64,000 nt of DNA from Lophium mytilinum (lineage: Eukaryota; Ascomycota; Dothideomycetes; Mytilinidiales; Mytilinidiaceae): assembly GCA_010093605.1 (NCBI GenBank), contig MU004181.1, positions 3,688,215 to 3,752,214 on the forward strand. The letters are read 5' to 3'. Below the pieces are notes generated by a model. The model did no database searches. It was not told the origin of the DNA and saw only the letters and a program-made list of their open reading frames with translations. Positions 22,560 through 33,092 of this stretch are shown piece by piece; the first letter of the stretch is position 1, and the number at the start of each line of letters is the position of its first letter. The translations under genes and the position numbers were made by a program.

Positions 22560-22995
22560 CGTTAGAAACTATCAAAAATCCGAAATTTGACCGATGACTT
22601 GCTCTCTCGTTTTGCTGGTACTTGTCTGGTGACTCTTGACAGCTTCTACGGCGCCATCATTATCATGCCGACTGTGAAGGGAGCTGATGGGCCGGCCGGC
22701 CTAGCGCTCTACTTCAATATCCGAGCTTGCCCTCTCAGCTCAATCCTCTTCGCTATTGCACAGGCTTTAGGCACGTAAGGGATCTCCGGTCTGCTAGACG
22801 AAAAGCATCTGGGTGATCGCAAACGTTGCGGTCTGATTTCCACTGCCGGTATGGCTACTATCATCCTGGAAGGCTAGATAAATTTACTGCTTGATTGTAA
22901 AACCATCCCGATGACGCCCTGCGCCCAATGAACTAAGACCGGAGCGACGGTCCTCGCCCGCTACGCTAGTATCTTCAAGGTAGAGAAACGTTTGT
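22560..22995 (+). pseudogene. Decayed UNC93-like (DUF895) MFS gene fragment
   Basis: Conceptual translation in broken frames recovers pieces typical of fungal UNC93-like proteins. One is GLALYFNIRACPLSSILFAIAQALGT (22698-22775 region, spanning under 30 residues), followed after a stop by ISGLLDEKHLGDRK-like sequence. A later piece reads TVLARYASIFK near 22950-22982, the expected next conserved block. Stops and frame changes interrupt every segment, and the first membrane segments are absent. It is probably an inactivated transporter copy beside the RIP-marked duplication. The assignment rests on remembered family motifs, not on an alignment. Confidence 0.6.
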
Positions 22996-23668
22996 TGGAG
23001 GCTTGGTAGTCTCATTCTGCGCGGAGCCTTCTGGTATTAGCAAGCTCAAGGTAGTCACGTTGAAACACCACCATCCATGCGGAAGGACTTAACTGAACGA
23101 TCGTAGCTGCGCTGCAAGGTGTTGAAAACACGATTGTACCTACTTCCGGGACCCACAAAAGATTTCTACCTAGGTACTTCAAAGGTGCGGAGACGAAAAC
23201 TCCGGTGGGTATGTCGAGTTTAGAGGTCAGTTCTTGAGTCTAGGGATGGACACATGGTGGGCATGCAATACCTTATATATACATATCAAGGCCTAGGTCC
23301 TCCTTTGCTCCGTAGTCATGCCTTGCGCACAACAGTTCTTTCCATGTGGTATGTCCTAGGGCACTATGACATCGATAGCTAAGCAGACTTCATCGGGTAA
23401 TTTCTGATCTGACACAGAGTTGAAAATCAGGGAGTATTTTGTAATTACTGGAGGATGGGGACATAACTAAGGACCTTTAGACACCTCCACAATCTATGCA
23501 CCACAAACACCAAGACGCTATCTCCTGCTAGGATCTATAGACCAGGAAAGGCTTTCAAATTAGGATGAACCCACCAGAAAACTCATCGAGTTTTGCACAG
23601 AAAACATCAACATACTCAGAACTGTCGTCGTACTCTTCCTGACCTAGAGCCTTTGTTAGCGGGTAGAG
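22996..23668. other. Relic flank, no gene recognised
   Basis: About 670 nt downstream of the UNC93-like fragment. No continuous frame or conserved motif is seen. It may contain the eroded 3' part of the same gene. Confidence 0.5.
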
Positions 23669-24861
23669 CTAGAATAGAGCATAGCTTAGCTTACTATATT
23701 CAATCCACATCGCATGCAACCACTCATAGGTGTTTATGGCCTCCTCTTCATCGTCCACTAACAAAGAGTACTTCTCGATGTCGAATGCTTTGTTGAAAGG
23801 ATGGTTGTCCTTAACGCATAACAAGAAAGTGGCGCTTAGAGCGAGAAGGTACTGTCTGAAGTCTTGTGAAGCCGAAGCCAAAGCATCGGTATAGTCGCCA
23901 GCAATTTCTAGGTCATGCTGGACGAGGCTCAGAATGCACAGTGTACAGAAAACGAAGGGCCAATCGCGGGGATCCTTACGGAGCAAGGTCTTATGTGCTA
24001 AGCGAACGGTATTGATGAGCACAGAGTGACAAGGTTCTTTAGTACTCTCAGGGAGTTCGGTGTCTTTTGGTAGCCTCCATACTTCGACTCTGGGACTGTA
24101 ACCCCCACCGCGTGTATCCTTGTACGCCTCCGAGATGCATCCGTGAAAGTTGTCGTCATCAATCCCAGGCAGGCGTGGCGGCCAGCAATAAGTGATGTTG
24201 GCAAACTCCTGAGAAGTGAGCAGACACCGTAGCGCCAATGTGATGAGCATTGAATTATCGATTGGGCTTGGAGTTTCAGATATCTGTGACAGCCGCTGTT
24301 CCTGATATTTAGCGAAGAAGCCGATTGCCTTCACGATGACTTCTTCGTAGAGGCCACTCCATCGCTTACTTAGATCTTTGAACTGACCTAGGAACGCGAA
24401 GACAGCGTGCCGTAGGTCAGGTGAACCGTAGAGTTCTGCGCAACGAGGTAGATCGACCATAATGCTAGTCTTCAACTCGTTTTCGGGAACTTCGCTGTAG
24501 TCGGAGTAGACCTTCAGATTTTGCCCGTGACCTCTGAAATGCCACATACCATCTTCGGACTTGCATACGCCTTTGACAAAAGAATGTTAGCATAAATGCC
24601 GATTCGGAGGGGGGGGACTAACCGCGAAAATCTGAAATGAATTTCTCCGCGTTTATGATATCTCCTTTTTGGCAATTCATATGGGGGTATTGGTTCTTAT
24701 CATTTGCACAAAGGTCGCACCACCCGCCGTTGTCGTCGCACTACCTCATGTCAGTTTATGTACTGTACGTATGTGGAACTAGGGCAGGCAAAACGAACCG
24801 GCTCATCCAGAAGAATGCATCTCCAGCATCTCCTGTCTGTCAGTTTCAGTAAGTCTGACAT
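23669..24861 (-). CDS. Protein with N-terminal Zn2Cys6-like motif, putative regulator
   Basis: Three exons (24799-24861, 24623-24740, 23669-24570) encode 360 residues. The first 45 hold six cysteines (C12, C15, C22, C29, C32, C44) spaced C-x2-C-x6-C-x6-C-x2-C-x11-C, including RRCWRCILLDEPC and WCDLCAND. This is close to a Zn2Cys6 binuclear cluster, but the last gap is longer than usual. A 58-nt intron between E20-P21 and C22 was chosen because it creates the x6 spacing and keeps frame; the second intron is 52 nt. The remaining 300 residues are helical, without a recognised domain, and carry several Trp/Cys positions. Fungal proteins with a CWRC-type N-terminus are often annotated as transcription factors. 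DNA binding is not shown. It lies next to the DUF1772 and P450 genes. Confidence 0.65.
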
Positions 24862-25329
24862 GGTGACAACTTGAGTTCCCGTTGATGCTTGCCCTCGCAG
24901 TTGAACCCGATTCAAAGATACCCCATTCAAAGGATCAATAAATCATTCCATGCCTCGAGCTGCGGCGAGGCCGAAAGGATGAAGCTGAATTAGGTGTAGT
25001 TGCTTCAGAGGACAGCTCGTCAATAGAACGTGGTGAAAGAGATGGCTGTTGCTTGAGAGCGAAAGCCGTGGAGTTGCGAGGCCCACGTGAACACGTAACG
25101 CGTTGGCGTTCATAAATTAACCACTCTTGGCGTGTACAAATGCTCATTCACAACTTTGCATAATAATGCGGATCCAGTCATATGAAGTGCCTATAAGCTC
25201 AGGGCGCAATTTATTGTGAACATAATGTCGTCAAAGATGGCTTTTCAAGTACTCAATCACCCTATCATGTGTCATGCTGTACAGAGCAATGACCTTCGAC
25301 AAAGTCCGTTCTTGCTTCATGACACACCC
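24862..25329. other. Intergenic region
   Basis: About 470 nt containing the promoter of the Zn-cluster-like gene and the 3' flank of the DUF1772 gene. No additional gene or repeat is seen. Confidence 0.55.
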
Positions 25330-25957
25330 TCAACTACTCAGTATCATCGCGTAGGAGCTTGCCCCGACCGCCAGAGCGCCAATGTAGCACCTCCACATAT
25401 TCAGCCTCGCCCAGGTCTCAACAATTGTCCGCATCTCTATCTTGTCAGCCCATTGCTTCGCAGCCTCGCTCGCGCTATGCCGATCTACCCTTCCAACATA
25501 CTCAAGCTCAAACCCGTCATCTCGCAGTAAGTCCGCCGCTTTCCATTTGCCCGCGCCATTGACCGCGGGCTCTATATACCCTAGCGTGATCGGTATGATA
25601 GACGCGACGCAGAGAGCCGCAAGGGTATTGGCGGAACGGGATAGAGAACTGGCGGCAGGATTGATGTACGCAAGGAAGATGTTTGAGAGGGTGCCGCTGA
25701 CAACAAGGGGTGGAACGAACGATGGGCCAAGGGCGTAGGCGTGGTACCATTGCTTTGCGAGTTGCTTTTCGGTAGGAGAGGTAGAGAGAAGGGTAGCCAT
25801 CGTAATGCGGCTGTAGGAGTAACAGATTGCTAGAGCATTTGTCAAAATTGACTGTCTAAGACTCGAAGGGCAGGATTGACGTACCGCTGTACATAGCTGG
25901 AGCTGTGATGCCAATCGCTTGGAAGATAGGGATTAGTGCACCGGAGTAGTCTGTCAT
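25330..25957 (-). CDS. DUF1772 (anthrone-oxygenase-like) membrane protein
   Basis: Two exons (25885-25957 and 25330-25829) encode 190 residues. The 55-nt intron follows MYS at codon 24 (donor GTACGT, acceptor CTCTAG). There are about four membrane segments: residues about 8-24, 57-75, 90-110 and the extreme C-terminus. The conserved WYHAYALGPSFVPPL turn, an Arg/Asn pair in ETWARLNMWR and a final hydrophobic segment fit the DUF1772 family, which includes HypC-type anthrone oxygenases from polyketide clusters. Many members are of unknown function, so an oxygenase role is only inferred. It lies 2 kb from a P450 gene. Confidence 0.8.
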
Positions 25958-28044
25958 TCTGGCCGTTGAGAAGTCCAGACATCGGTGTGAGCTGGGGGTA
26001 TGTTATCATGGGAATTCTATGTTAGTTAGAGCTACGTGTTTGAGTATTGGTTTGATGTTACACAAGTGTTGATCTGGCGTTGACGGATGACGGAACGTGC
26101 TGGTGGGTGACCCAAGCTTCGAACCACTCACGAACCAGCCACCTGCACCTCTGTCATCCATCTCAACAGCCATCTCTCAGAGCGAACGCGCATACAATGG
26201 CGAAGCCTGTCTCGCTGTACTACCAATATTATGCCGTGAATTATAACTACTGTACACAATACTTAGGACCCAGTCTCTGAAATCTCCGACAATTCCTCCA
26301 TTGGAACTACCCAGCTCCGTATTGATGTTACACGATCAATATCATCTATCCGTGGTACTCTAAACTGCTCAACCTGTCGCCTAGCTAGTAAGACGACCGA
26401 TCTATACTGCCTTCTCTGTGTCGCGATTGGTGTGTCTGATCTCACTGTTGATTTGGCTGGGAGTCTATTGGTATGCACCGATTTATCTAGCTGAGCTGCT
26501 TTCATCGTGGCTTGGGCAAGCTTACTCGTGGTTACTAGATCGAATTTGAGCTGAAGCTAGGCACCCTTCACTATCTGCTCAGGCACCGCTTTGTTCAGAA
26601 AATATAGGGTGAGTAGCCCAATATTCGTGCCAATGATGATTGCATTGACGATAGAGATTTATGCTAACGATCGATACGGGGATAGTCGGTTCCGAAAATA
26701 TCTGGTATCTTCGCTACATATAGTCTGGAGAGGATCAGTCATTGGAACGTGAAGGTAAACAATCGGGTCTTCTACACAATGTCATATGCACGCCCGAAGG
26801 CGTCAGGAGCCTTTGCCAAAAAGTTCCGCCTACGACCACTCATCTTGATTGAGACGTCCTCGGCAGTACGCTGCAGAGACCACGCACTTTTACTACTTGT
26901 ATAGAAGATCAGATCCTCCCGAAGTATTACCCATTTCACCCCTCTTAACAGGGCTCAGAGCCCCTCCTGGAGAATGAAGCCAAGTCTCGAGACAGAACCA
27001 CCCGATGCTGTAGAACTGCTCCGACGGGTGCCCAATTGCATACGGAACGATACCAATACTCGTCAGGATCAGAATCTTGGTAATGGGAAACCCATTGCGT
27101 GTCTCTCGGGAAGGGGGGCTGATTCATCTGATATGAGTTACAAGGTGACTTAGTTCCAGTTGCTTCATAGGTTCTTGTTCCGTCTGATTTTGTTTGGGCG
27201 TTCGGTCCCAACAATAGCCATGGTAGTGATCTGTGGGGCTATTCATCTTGGATTGAGGGAGGAAGATAACACTGAAGGTACGTCAGCGAGGGACATCGTT
27301 CAGTACTGGGCTTAAAACTATCGTGAGGTCAGACTGCGACTTATGCCAGGGAAACGTGATACTAAGAGAGTCACTCATGGTAGCAGAATGCGTACAGCTC
27401 ATAAGCAAAGCAGCTTAGTATCGAACACCGAAGTTCAATAAATCAACAGTATGTACGAGGTCGTTGACCCTCTCCTTCCACTAGCATCATCAGCTTCACC
27501 ACGGGAAGTCGTTCTTGTGGACTCCTCGCATGTTCCAGTCCTGTTCGAAGGCTATCTTCACGTTTTGGACTCAGGTAATCCTCGACCGGGTGGCGCAGCT
27601 GCCAAAGTCGACTCTGGGAAGAAACCATTTTGTCAAGACGCTGTCAGTCAAAAATGGTTCCATCTTCGAGCTGCGAGCATGGGAAGCGTCGAGTCAAAGC
27701 GATCCCGAGATAATTGCACACCAGATTTGCATGTCGACAATGCGGCACAGTGCGCACGGATGCCCGCGAGTCATGGCAGACCCCACAAACCGCTTGTCTG
27801 TTTATCTCCCGCAATTCTTAATCGTAAATCCATATCACGTGTTTCTTGCTGGTGGGGGGTCAGACATGATCGGGACGGCCCTTTGCAGCTTCGCCGCAAT
27901 CCCGCCAGAAGCACGCCCCGCATATCTATCAGCTGTTCATTTGTAGTCTCTGAGTACACAGCGCATGTCACTCACTTGCGAGTACTTCAGATACCTCTGA
28001 ACCCTTTTTTCGCAGCGTCTACGTGTATCCTTGGAGTTGCTACC
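25958..28044. other. Long intergenic region, possibly decayed sequence
   Basis: About 2.1 kb between the DUF1772 and P450 genes. The part 26.1-27.2 kb has many short broken frames on both strands and no recognisable domain; it may be eroded transposon or gene sequence, but I cannot identify it. From 27.45 kb an open frame runs into the first P450 exon in frame. Its composition changes abruptly at 28045, where a membrane anchor starts, so I treat the upstream part as non-coding. Confidence 0.5.
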
Positions 28045-29937
28045 ATGGCCTTCACTTTTCTATCTGCACTTCCCCTTGTCCCAACTATCCTTATCCTCAC
28101 TGCGGGGTATATGATAAGCTTTGGTGTCTACAGGATCTTCTTCAGTCCCATCTCTCATATACCTGGTCCGTGGCAAGCCAAAGTCACATTCTGGTAAGCG
28201 TCCAATGCTGTGGACTCCTTTTAGTAGCGACTATTTCAACTACCTCCTCTTTTCACACTCCTCGGAACTGTCTTATGACGATCTTATACGTCCCGTAACT
28301 ATTCTAAGTCGAGCAGGTACGAATTCTATTACGATGTCATCGTCGGCGGCCAGTACATGTTTGAGATTTTCAAAATGCATGAGAAGTACGGCCCTGTAGT
28401 TCGGATCACTCCACATGAAGTCCACATCGCAGACCCCGACTTCTATGATCAGGTGTATGCAGGTGGCACCAAAAGGCGTGACAAACCGGAGCTCTTTTCT
28501 CGCTCAGGAGGGGTCCCTGAATCTGTCTTCGGGACATCGAAACATGAACTCCACCGGCTACGTAGAGCAGCTCTCAACCCATTCTTCTCCAAGGCCAAGG
28601 TTCGGGCACTACAACCGCAGATGCAGAAAGTGATAGAGACTTTCTTGATGCGGCTTAGAACTTTCCAGTATACTGGTCAGCCAATGTCGGCGTCATTGGG
28701 CTTTGCAGCACTCTCGAATGGTGAGTATTCGGTGACACAAAGCGCGCGAATATACTGAGCATACCTGACAAAACAAGATATCGCTGTTCAGTACGCCTTC
28801 GGGCGAAACGATAATCGCACCGAAGCCGAGGACTTTGCTCCTAGCTTCCATAATGCCTCTTTGAGCGCTGCGAAGTCATCCAAGATGATCAAGATTGCGC
28901 CCTGGATCTTCCCAGCCATGCAAATGCTCCCAGACTCCATCACTGTCAAAGTCAATCCAGATATGGCTTCATATCTCAATCTTCAGCGGGTCAGTCACTC
29001 TAAACTTCAAGGTCTCACTATGATGTGGATGTTACGGCCTCCTATCACATAGTATAAGGATGAACTAACTCATGATGCTCAGGGCTTGCGTACACAGATC
29101 ACCCGAATCCGCGGTGATTTCTCTGCCTCCAAGTTCCCAGACAACATCCCGTCTACAATCTTCCATTCGATTCTTGCTAACCCGGACCTTCCCGCTTCCG
29201 AGAAATCAACCTTTCGTCTAGGCCAAGAAGGCCAAGTCACCGTGTTCGCAGGCACTGTCACTACCGCCCAGACTCTTTCATGGGCCATCTACTACCTCAT
29301 CTCCCAGCCCTCCGACCTCCGTCGCTTGAAAGAAGAGCTGCTCACCGCAATTCCGAACCCGTGCGAGATGCCACTAGTCGCCGAACTCGAAAGCCTACCG
29401 ATGTTGACGGCATGTATTCAAGAATCACTTCGACTCAGTCACGGCTTCACGACGCGTCTGCCGCGGGAAGCACCCGATGAAGCACTCGTCTTTGATGCAG
29501 GACCCAACTATAACTTCAATGGCGACGAAGAGTTGGAGAGAAAATCGAAACATTGGGTTATTCCTCCCGGAACGCCGATGTCTACAATTACTCCTATAAT
29601 TCACTGGAATGAGCGAATCTTCCCCGAGCCCTATTCATTTGTTCCGCAGCGCTGGATTGAAAATCCAAGGCTGGATCGTTACCTCGTCTCATTCAACAAA
29701 GGGACGAGAGCGTGTGTTGGAATCAACCTCGCTTACTCTGAAATGGCACTCACCCTTGCTTCCGTGTTCCGCAGGTATGGAGCTAGATTTGGAGGAGAAG
29801 AGACAAAGTTTGAAGGCGACGAGGGTGTGTTGGAACTATGGGAGACTAGTGAAAGAGACGTGAGGATTGTGACTGACGCGACGGTGCCCACGACCTGGTC
29901 GGGCAGTCAGGGTGTCAGGATCAAGGTGACGGAGTGA
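28045..29937 (+). CDS. Cytochrome P450 monooxygenase
   Basis: Four exons (28045-28193, 28317-28720, 28778-28989, 29083-29937) encode 539 residues. The protein opens with a membrane anchor (about 5-30) and a proline hinge (HIPGPW). The I-helix motif AGTVTT is at 311-316, the K-helix ESLR at 369-372, a PERF-like FVPQRW near 442-446, and the heme loop FNKGTRACVG at 459-468 with axial Cys466. All expected catalytic marks are intact. The overall pattern resembles the fungal trichodiene-oxygenase-like (Tri4/CYP58-type) group, which acts in secondary metabolism. The substrate cannot be inferred. The start was chosen at the ATG just before the anchor, not the in-frame extension upstream. The protein should be ER-anchored and need a P450 reductase, which is not in this window. 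Confidence 0.93.
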
Positions 29938-30555
29938 CGGAGTGACGACTGCAAGATTTTAGATGACTTTGACGACTTCACGGATGCATAGTGGCCATGA
30001 TTGCATGTAACGACCTGATGAGTTACGACTAGAAGAAGCTTTCTTTTCACTCTCATGTTCATTTATCCAGACTGACTAGCATCTCTTTCATGTTGAACCT
30101 ATTTTTATATTCAATTAGCTTTTGACAGTTGACTGCGCTTCTGGAAGACACATAATTGACTTGCTGGCCATGCGAAAACATGAATGACAACATTGACAGG
30201 CATCGGGGTTGGTGCACGTGATCTTCGGAGAAAACTCCCCCGGCATCGGCGCCAAACACCAAGTCAAGACAGCCACCTGCCGCTTTGAAGCCTCATCAAG
30301 CTACGTTGCATTGGCTCTCTCAAGCGCCATGCTGTCAAAGACTAGCCGCGCATTGTTTGTGTCTAGCGAGTTCCAGACCGCTGGCAGGATTATTGCCCTC
30401 TATGTAGATTATTCTGAAATACGTCATAGTTGCTCGCGGGTGCAACTGCCAACAGGTCACCATCACAATGTTTACCATGGACGATTGAACCATCACCCTC
30501 TTCAACACTCCATCCCTACCCTTCGGACAATTACCTCCTCGCGATCTGTGCAGTC
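29938..30555. other. Intergenic region
   Basis: About 620 nt between two co-directional genes. No gene is supported. The frame of the next gene is open upstream to 30430 without an ATG, so this is most likely its leader. Confidence 0.55.
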
Positions 30556-32724
30556 ATGACGAAGGGTACAGACCACATAGACAAAGGCCGCGATGAGCTA
30601 AGCCCTGTCAAGAGAAAGCCTGTCGCCTCCCCATCCAGGTCCAGGAAGAGTTGGCATGTCACTCCCAATACCTTCCTCGCATCAACTGTTCTCGGCGCGG
30701 CACTGTTGAGCTGGCCTCTGCGGTGGATCGTCTCTGGGGCACCTTTGCTCGTGTACACCATTCTGCTAGGCGCTTCGAAGGAGTATCGGATCCTGCCCTA
30801 CATACCGCTCTGGACACTTTTTACCACCCTGAACCTTGTCTATGCAGTCGCAGCCACATCCTGGCTGCTCTATTGGGTGTTTGCGGCCTTTTGCTACCCG
30901 ACCATCCTGCTGGCATGCCTCTTCCAATTCGATGCTGCTGCGAAACGGGCACGATGGGCTTTCAGAACCTTGCTCCGCGACTTGCATTTCATCAACGACA
31001 AAATCGCCTTCTTCAACCTGCCAGCACTGGAAATAGACACGGACGTGGACGGTCTTTTGGTCGTCCGAGGATTTACCTTCTCCCTCTCAAGCTTAACCGT
31101 TGTTGCACACGGAATCGAAGTAGGCATCAAACTCTCCGATGACATGGAACTTGCGATACAGACTGAGAAAGTAACCATATCACTACTGAGGAAGATTGAG
31201 ATTGATGACGTCTATGCCAATGTTAAGGGTGGAGAATTTGAGATGACATTTGGTACACTCCAAAAGGATACCCACGACAAGGATGGTGATGCGATCATGG
31301 TGACGAACACACCTCTTCTAAGGGCGGCATCTGCTGCTCTCGATGGAACGATGCCAAGCCGACAGAAGATGAAAGCAGCCATGGTAGATGGTGCTATTTT
31401 GGAAGACTCATCAGATCCAGCCGAAATCATCGGCTCTATTCAACGACTGTCCCCTGATGACGAGAAGGCGAGCACGACTTACAAAGATGTTCTTCGTAGG
31501 ATCACAGACACGTGTACAGCCAACATCGCCAGGAAGACGCTAGAAGACATATCAGTAGCCGGCCAAGTCGACGCCGCATCGAATCTGAATAACGCCAACG
31601 ATATGCGAGCTGCGATATGCGCGAGCATCCACGACCAAGCTACGATACCCCACCCGCCGTCAAGGTCCGTCAGGGTATCTACTCTTCAAAATTCATCCTC
31701 TCCGGCGGTAAAGAAGTTCATGCATCGTTTACCGCTACTTCTTCGATTACTCCTATACCCGCTTAGCTACTTCCATCCCATCACCATCAAATCTTTGACG
31801 ATCGCAGGGTCTGGAAAGTGGATGGTCCACTTGATGAAACACTACCTGTTCAAACACTACTCATCTCAAGATGCTGAGGTTCGCCGAATTGAGGATCGAA
31901 TTGATGCATGGATGTCAGATGCGAATTTCGCGGTAGAGCTTGGCCCGATGTATTGCATGGCGTCAGTGCCAATCAACACAGAGCACGACATTGAATGCCA
32001 CCTCAAGATAGAGGACTTCATGGCTTACCGTACCATCACCGAGTCAGTGACTCTAAGTCAGGTCATTCGACTTGGAGGTGCAGATGCGACAGTCTCAATA
32101 CCATCCTATCTTCTTCCCCACCATGAGCATATCCTCCCGAAGAAGCCAACTCAGGAAGATGAAATGGAGCAAGAGCAGGCCGTTGCCGACGCCGAAGGAA
32201 CTCCAAATACTGTCCTAGCAGAACGAGCACTGGAGCAGCTGGTTAAGGACGAAAGCAACATTACTATTTCTGCTCATGCGCACTTGCCGGCCTGTTTTGA
32301 TCAAGAACTACTCAACTTCACGGCTGCGCTCGTCAAAGCTACCAAGGTCATCGAAATGGAACGAGATTTCGAAGAACACGATTCTCTTCGCGAGATTAGA
32401 CGCTCAGAGAGTAACGCTTCCAATAGCAGTTTGGGCATTGCGAGTGGCAACGAGGACAGTCAAAAGGCAGGCTTCAAAGACTTCATGCGCAAAATGGACC
32501 GTGGGATGAAGGAGATCCCCGGAAATTTCCAGCATGGTATGCGCAAGGCTGGCCACAACACAGTGAATGCCATGGCGAACGATCGGTGGATTGCGAAATT
32601 GGTCGGGAAGGTTATGAGGAAACTGGAGAATGCGCAAGGGGATGTGGGATACTCGGGTAACATCCCAATAGCATTGGACTTCTACCGCAAGAAGGCAGAG
32701 CCCGAGTCCAAGTTATTGCCATAG
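30556..32724 (+). CDS. Large membrane-anchored protein of unknown function
   Basis: One exon encodes 722 residues. After a basic N-terminus (about 1-35) come three hydrophobic segments: about 40-58, 66-85 and 90-125. There follows a region that looks beta-rich (about 145-240), with alternating strands such as LPALEIDTDVDGLLVVRGFT and LSSLTVVAHGIEVGIKLSDD. A second conserved-looking region lies at about 405-530 (YPLSYFHPITIKSLTIAGSG; MYCMASVPINTEHDIECHLK). The C-terminal 150 residues are charged, with a Met/Lys helix near 650-700. I do not recognise the family. The layout (membrane anchor followed by long amphipathic strands) recalls lipid-transfer or Mdm31/Csf1-like proteins, but this is inference from pattern only. 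The start is the first ATG of the frame. Confidence 0.8.
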   Translation: MTKGTDHIDKGRDELSPVKRKPVASPSRSRKSWHVTPNTFLASTVLGAALLSWPLRWIVSGAPLLVYTILLGASKEYRILPYIPLWTLFTTLNLVYAVAATSWLLYWVFAAFCYPTILLACLFQFDAAAKRARWAFRTLLRDLHFINDKIAFFNLPALEIDTDVDGLLVVRGFTFSLSSLTVVAHGIEVGIKLSDDMELAIQTEKVTISLLRKIEIDDVYANVKGGEFEMTFGTLQKDTHDKDGDAIMVTNTPLLRAASAALDGTMPSRQKMKAAMVDGAILEDSSDPAEIIGSIQRLSPDDEKASTTYKDVLRRITDTCTANIARKTLEDISVAGQVDAASNLNNANDMRAAICASIHDQATIPHPPSRSVRVSTLQNSSSPAVKKFMHRLPLLLRLLLYPLSYFHPITIKSLTIAGSGKWMVHLMKHYLFKHYSSQDAEVRRIEDRIDAWMSDANFAVELGPMYCMASVPINTEHDIECHLKIEDFMAYRTITESVTLSQVIRLGGADATVSIPSYLLPHHEHILPKKPTQEDEMEQEQAVADAEGTPNTVLAERALEQLVKDESNITISAHAHLPACFDQELLNFTAALVKATKVIEMERDFEEHDSLREIRRSESNASNSSLGIASGNEDSQKAGFKDFMRKMDRGMKEIPGNFQHGMRKAGHNTVNAMANDRWIAKLVGKVMRKLENAQGDVGYSGNIPIALDFYRKKAEPESKLLP

Positions 32725-33092
32725 CTGCTCAGGTCCCTTGGTAGATGCGTCATGATGAGCACGAAGGAGCGTAAGTCTGGTTCCTATTATACCCTTCCCT
32801 AGTTTCGACTTCTGTTAGTCGTGCGTCAGCATAGATTATCACTGGCCTTTTCTCGAAATAGCGAAACCTAATGCACATCTTCTCATCAAGTCTTCCTGGC
32901 ACCTTCACGTGATCTCGGAGATCGTCATGCTGTGGTGCGGACTTCGCCCTCAATTCCGGTCTTTCCTCCGTACCATCTTATACATATAAACTGCGGTCGA
33001 TATCAAGAACATATTTTATCCTGCAACTCAGAGACCTACACAAAGTCAACTTCCTTCCATCCTAAGTCTCGTTATCCGATTCCAATAGCGTC
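32725..33092. other. Intergenic region
   Basis: About 370 nt between two genes on the same strand. The last 100 nt before 33093 are C/T-rich, as expected of a promoter. Nothing else is seen. Confidence 0.6.

Noticed and set aside
26113-26135. GCTTCGAACCACTCACGAACC as a tRNA T-arm
   Set aside because: No acceptor stem, D-arm or anticodon stem can be built around it.
27451-28044. In-frame upstream extension of the first P450 exon
   Set aside because: The composition is not protein-like and the normal P450 membrane anchor starts right at ATG 28045.
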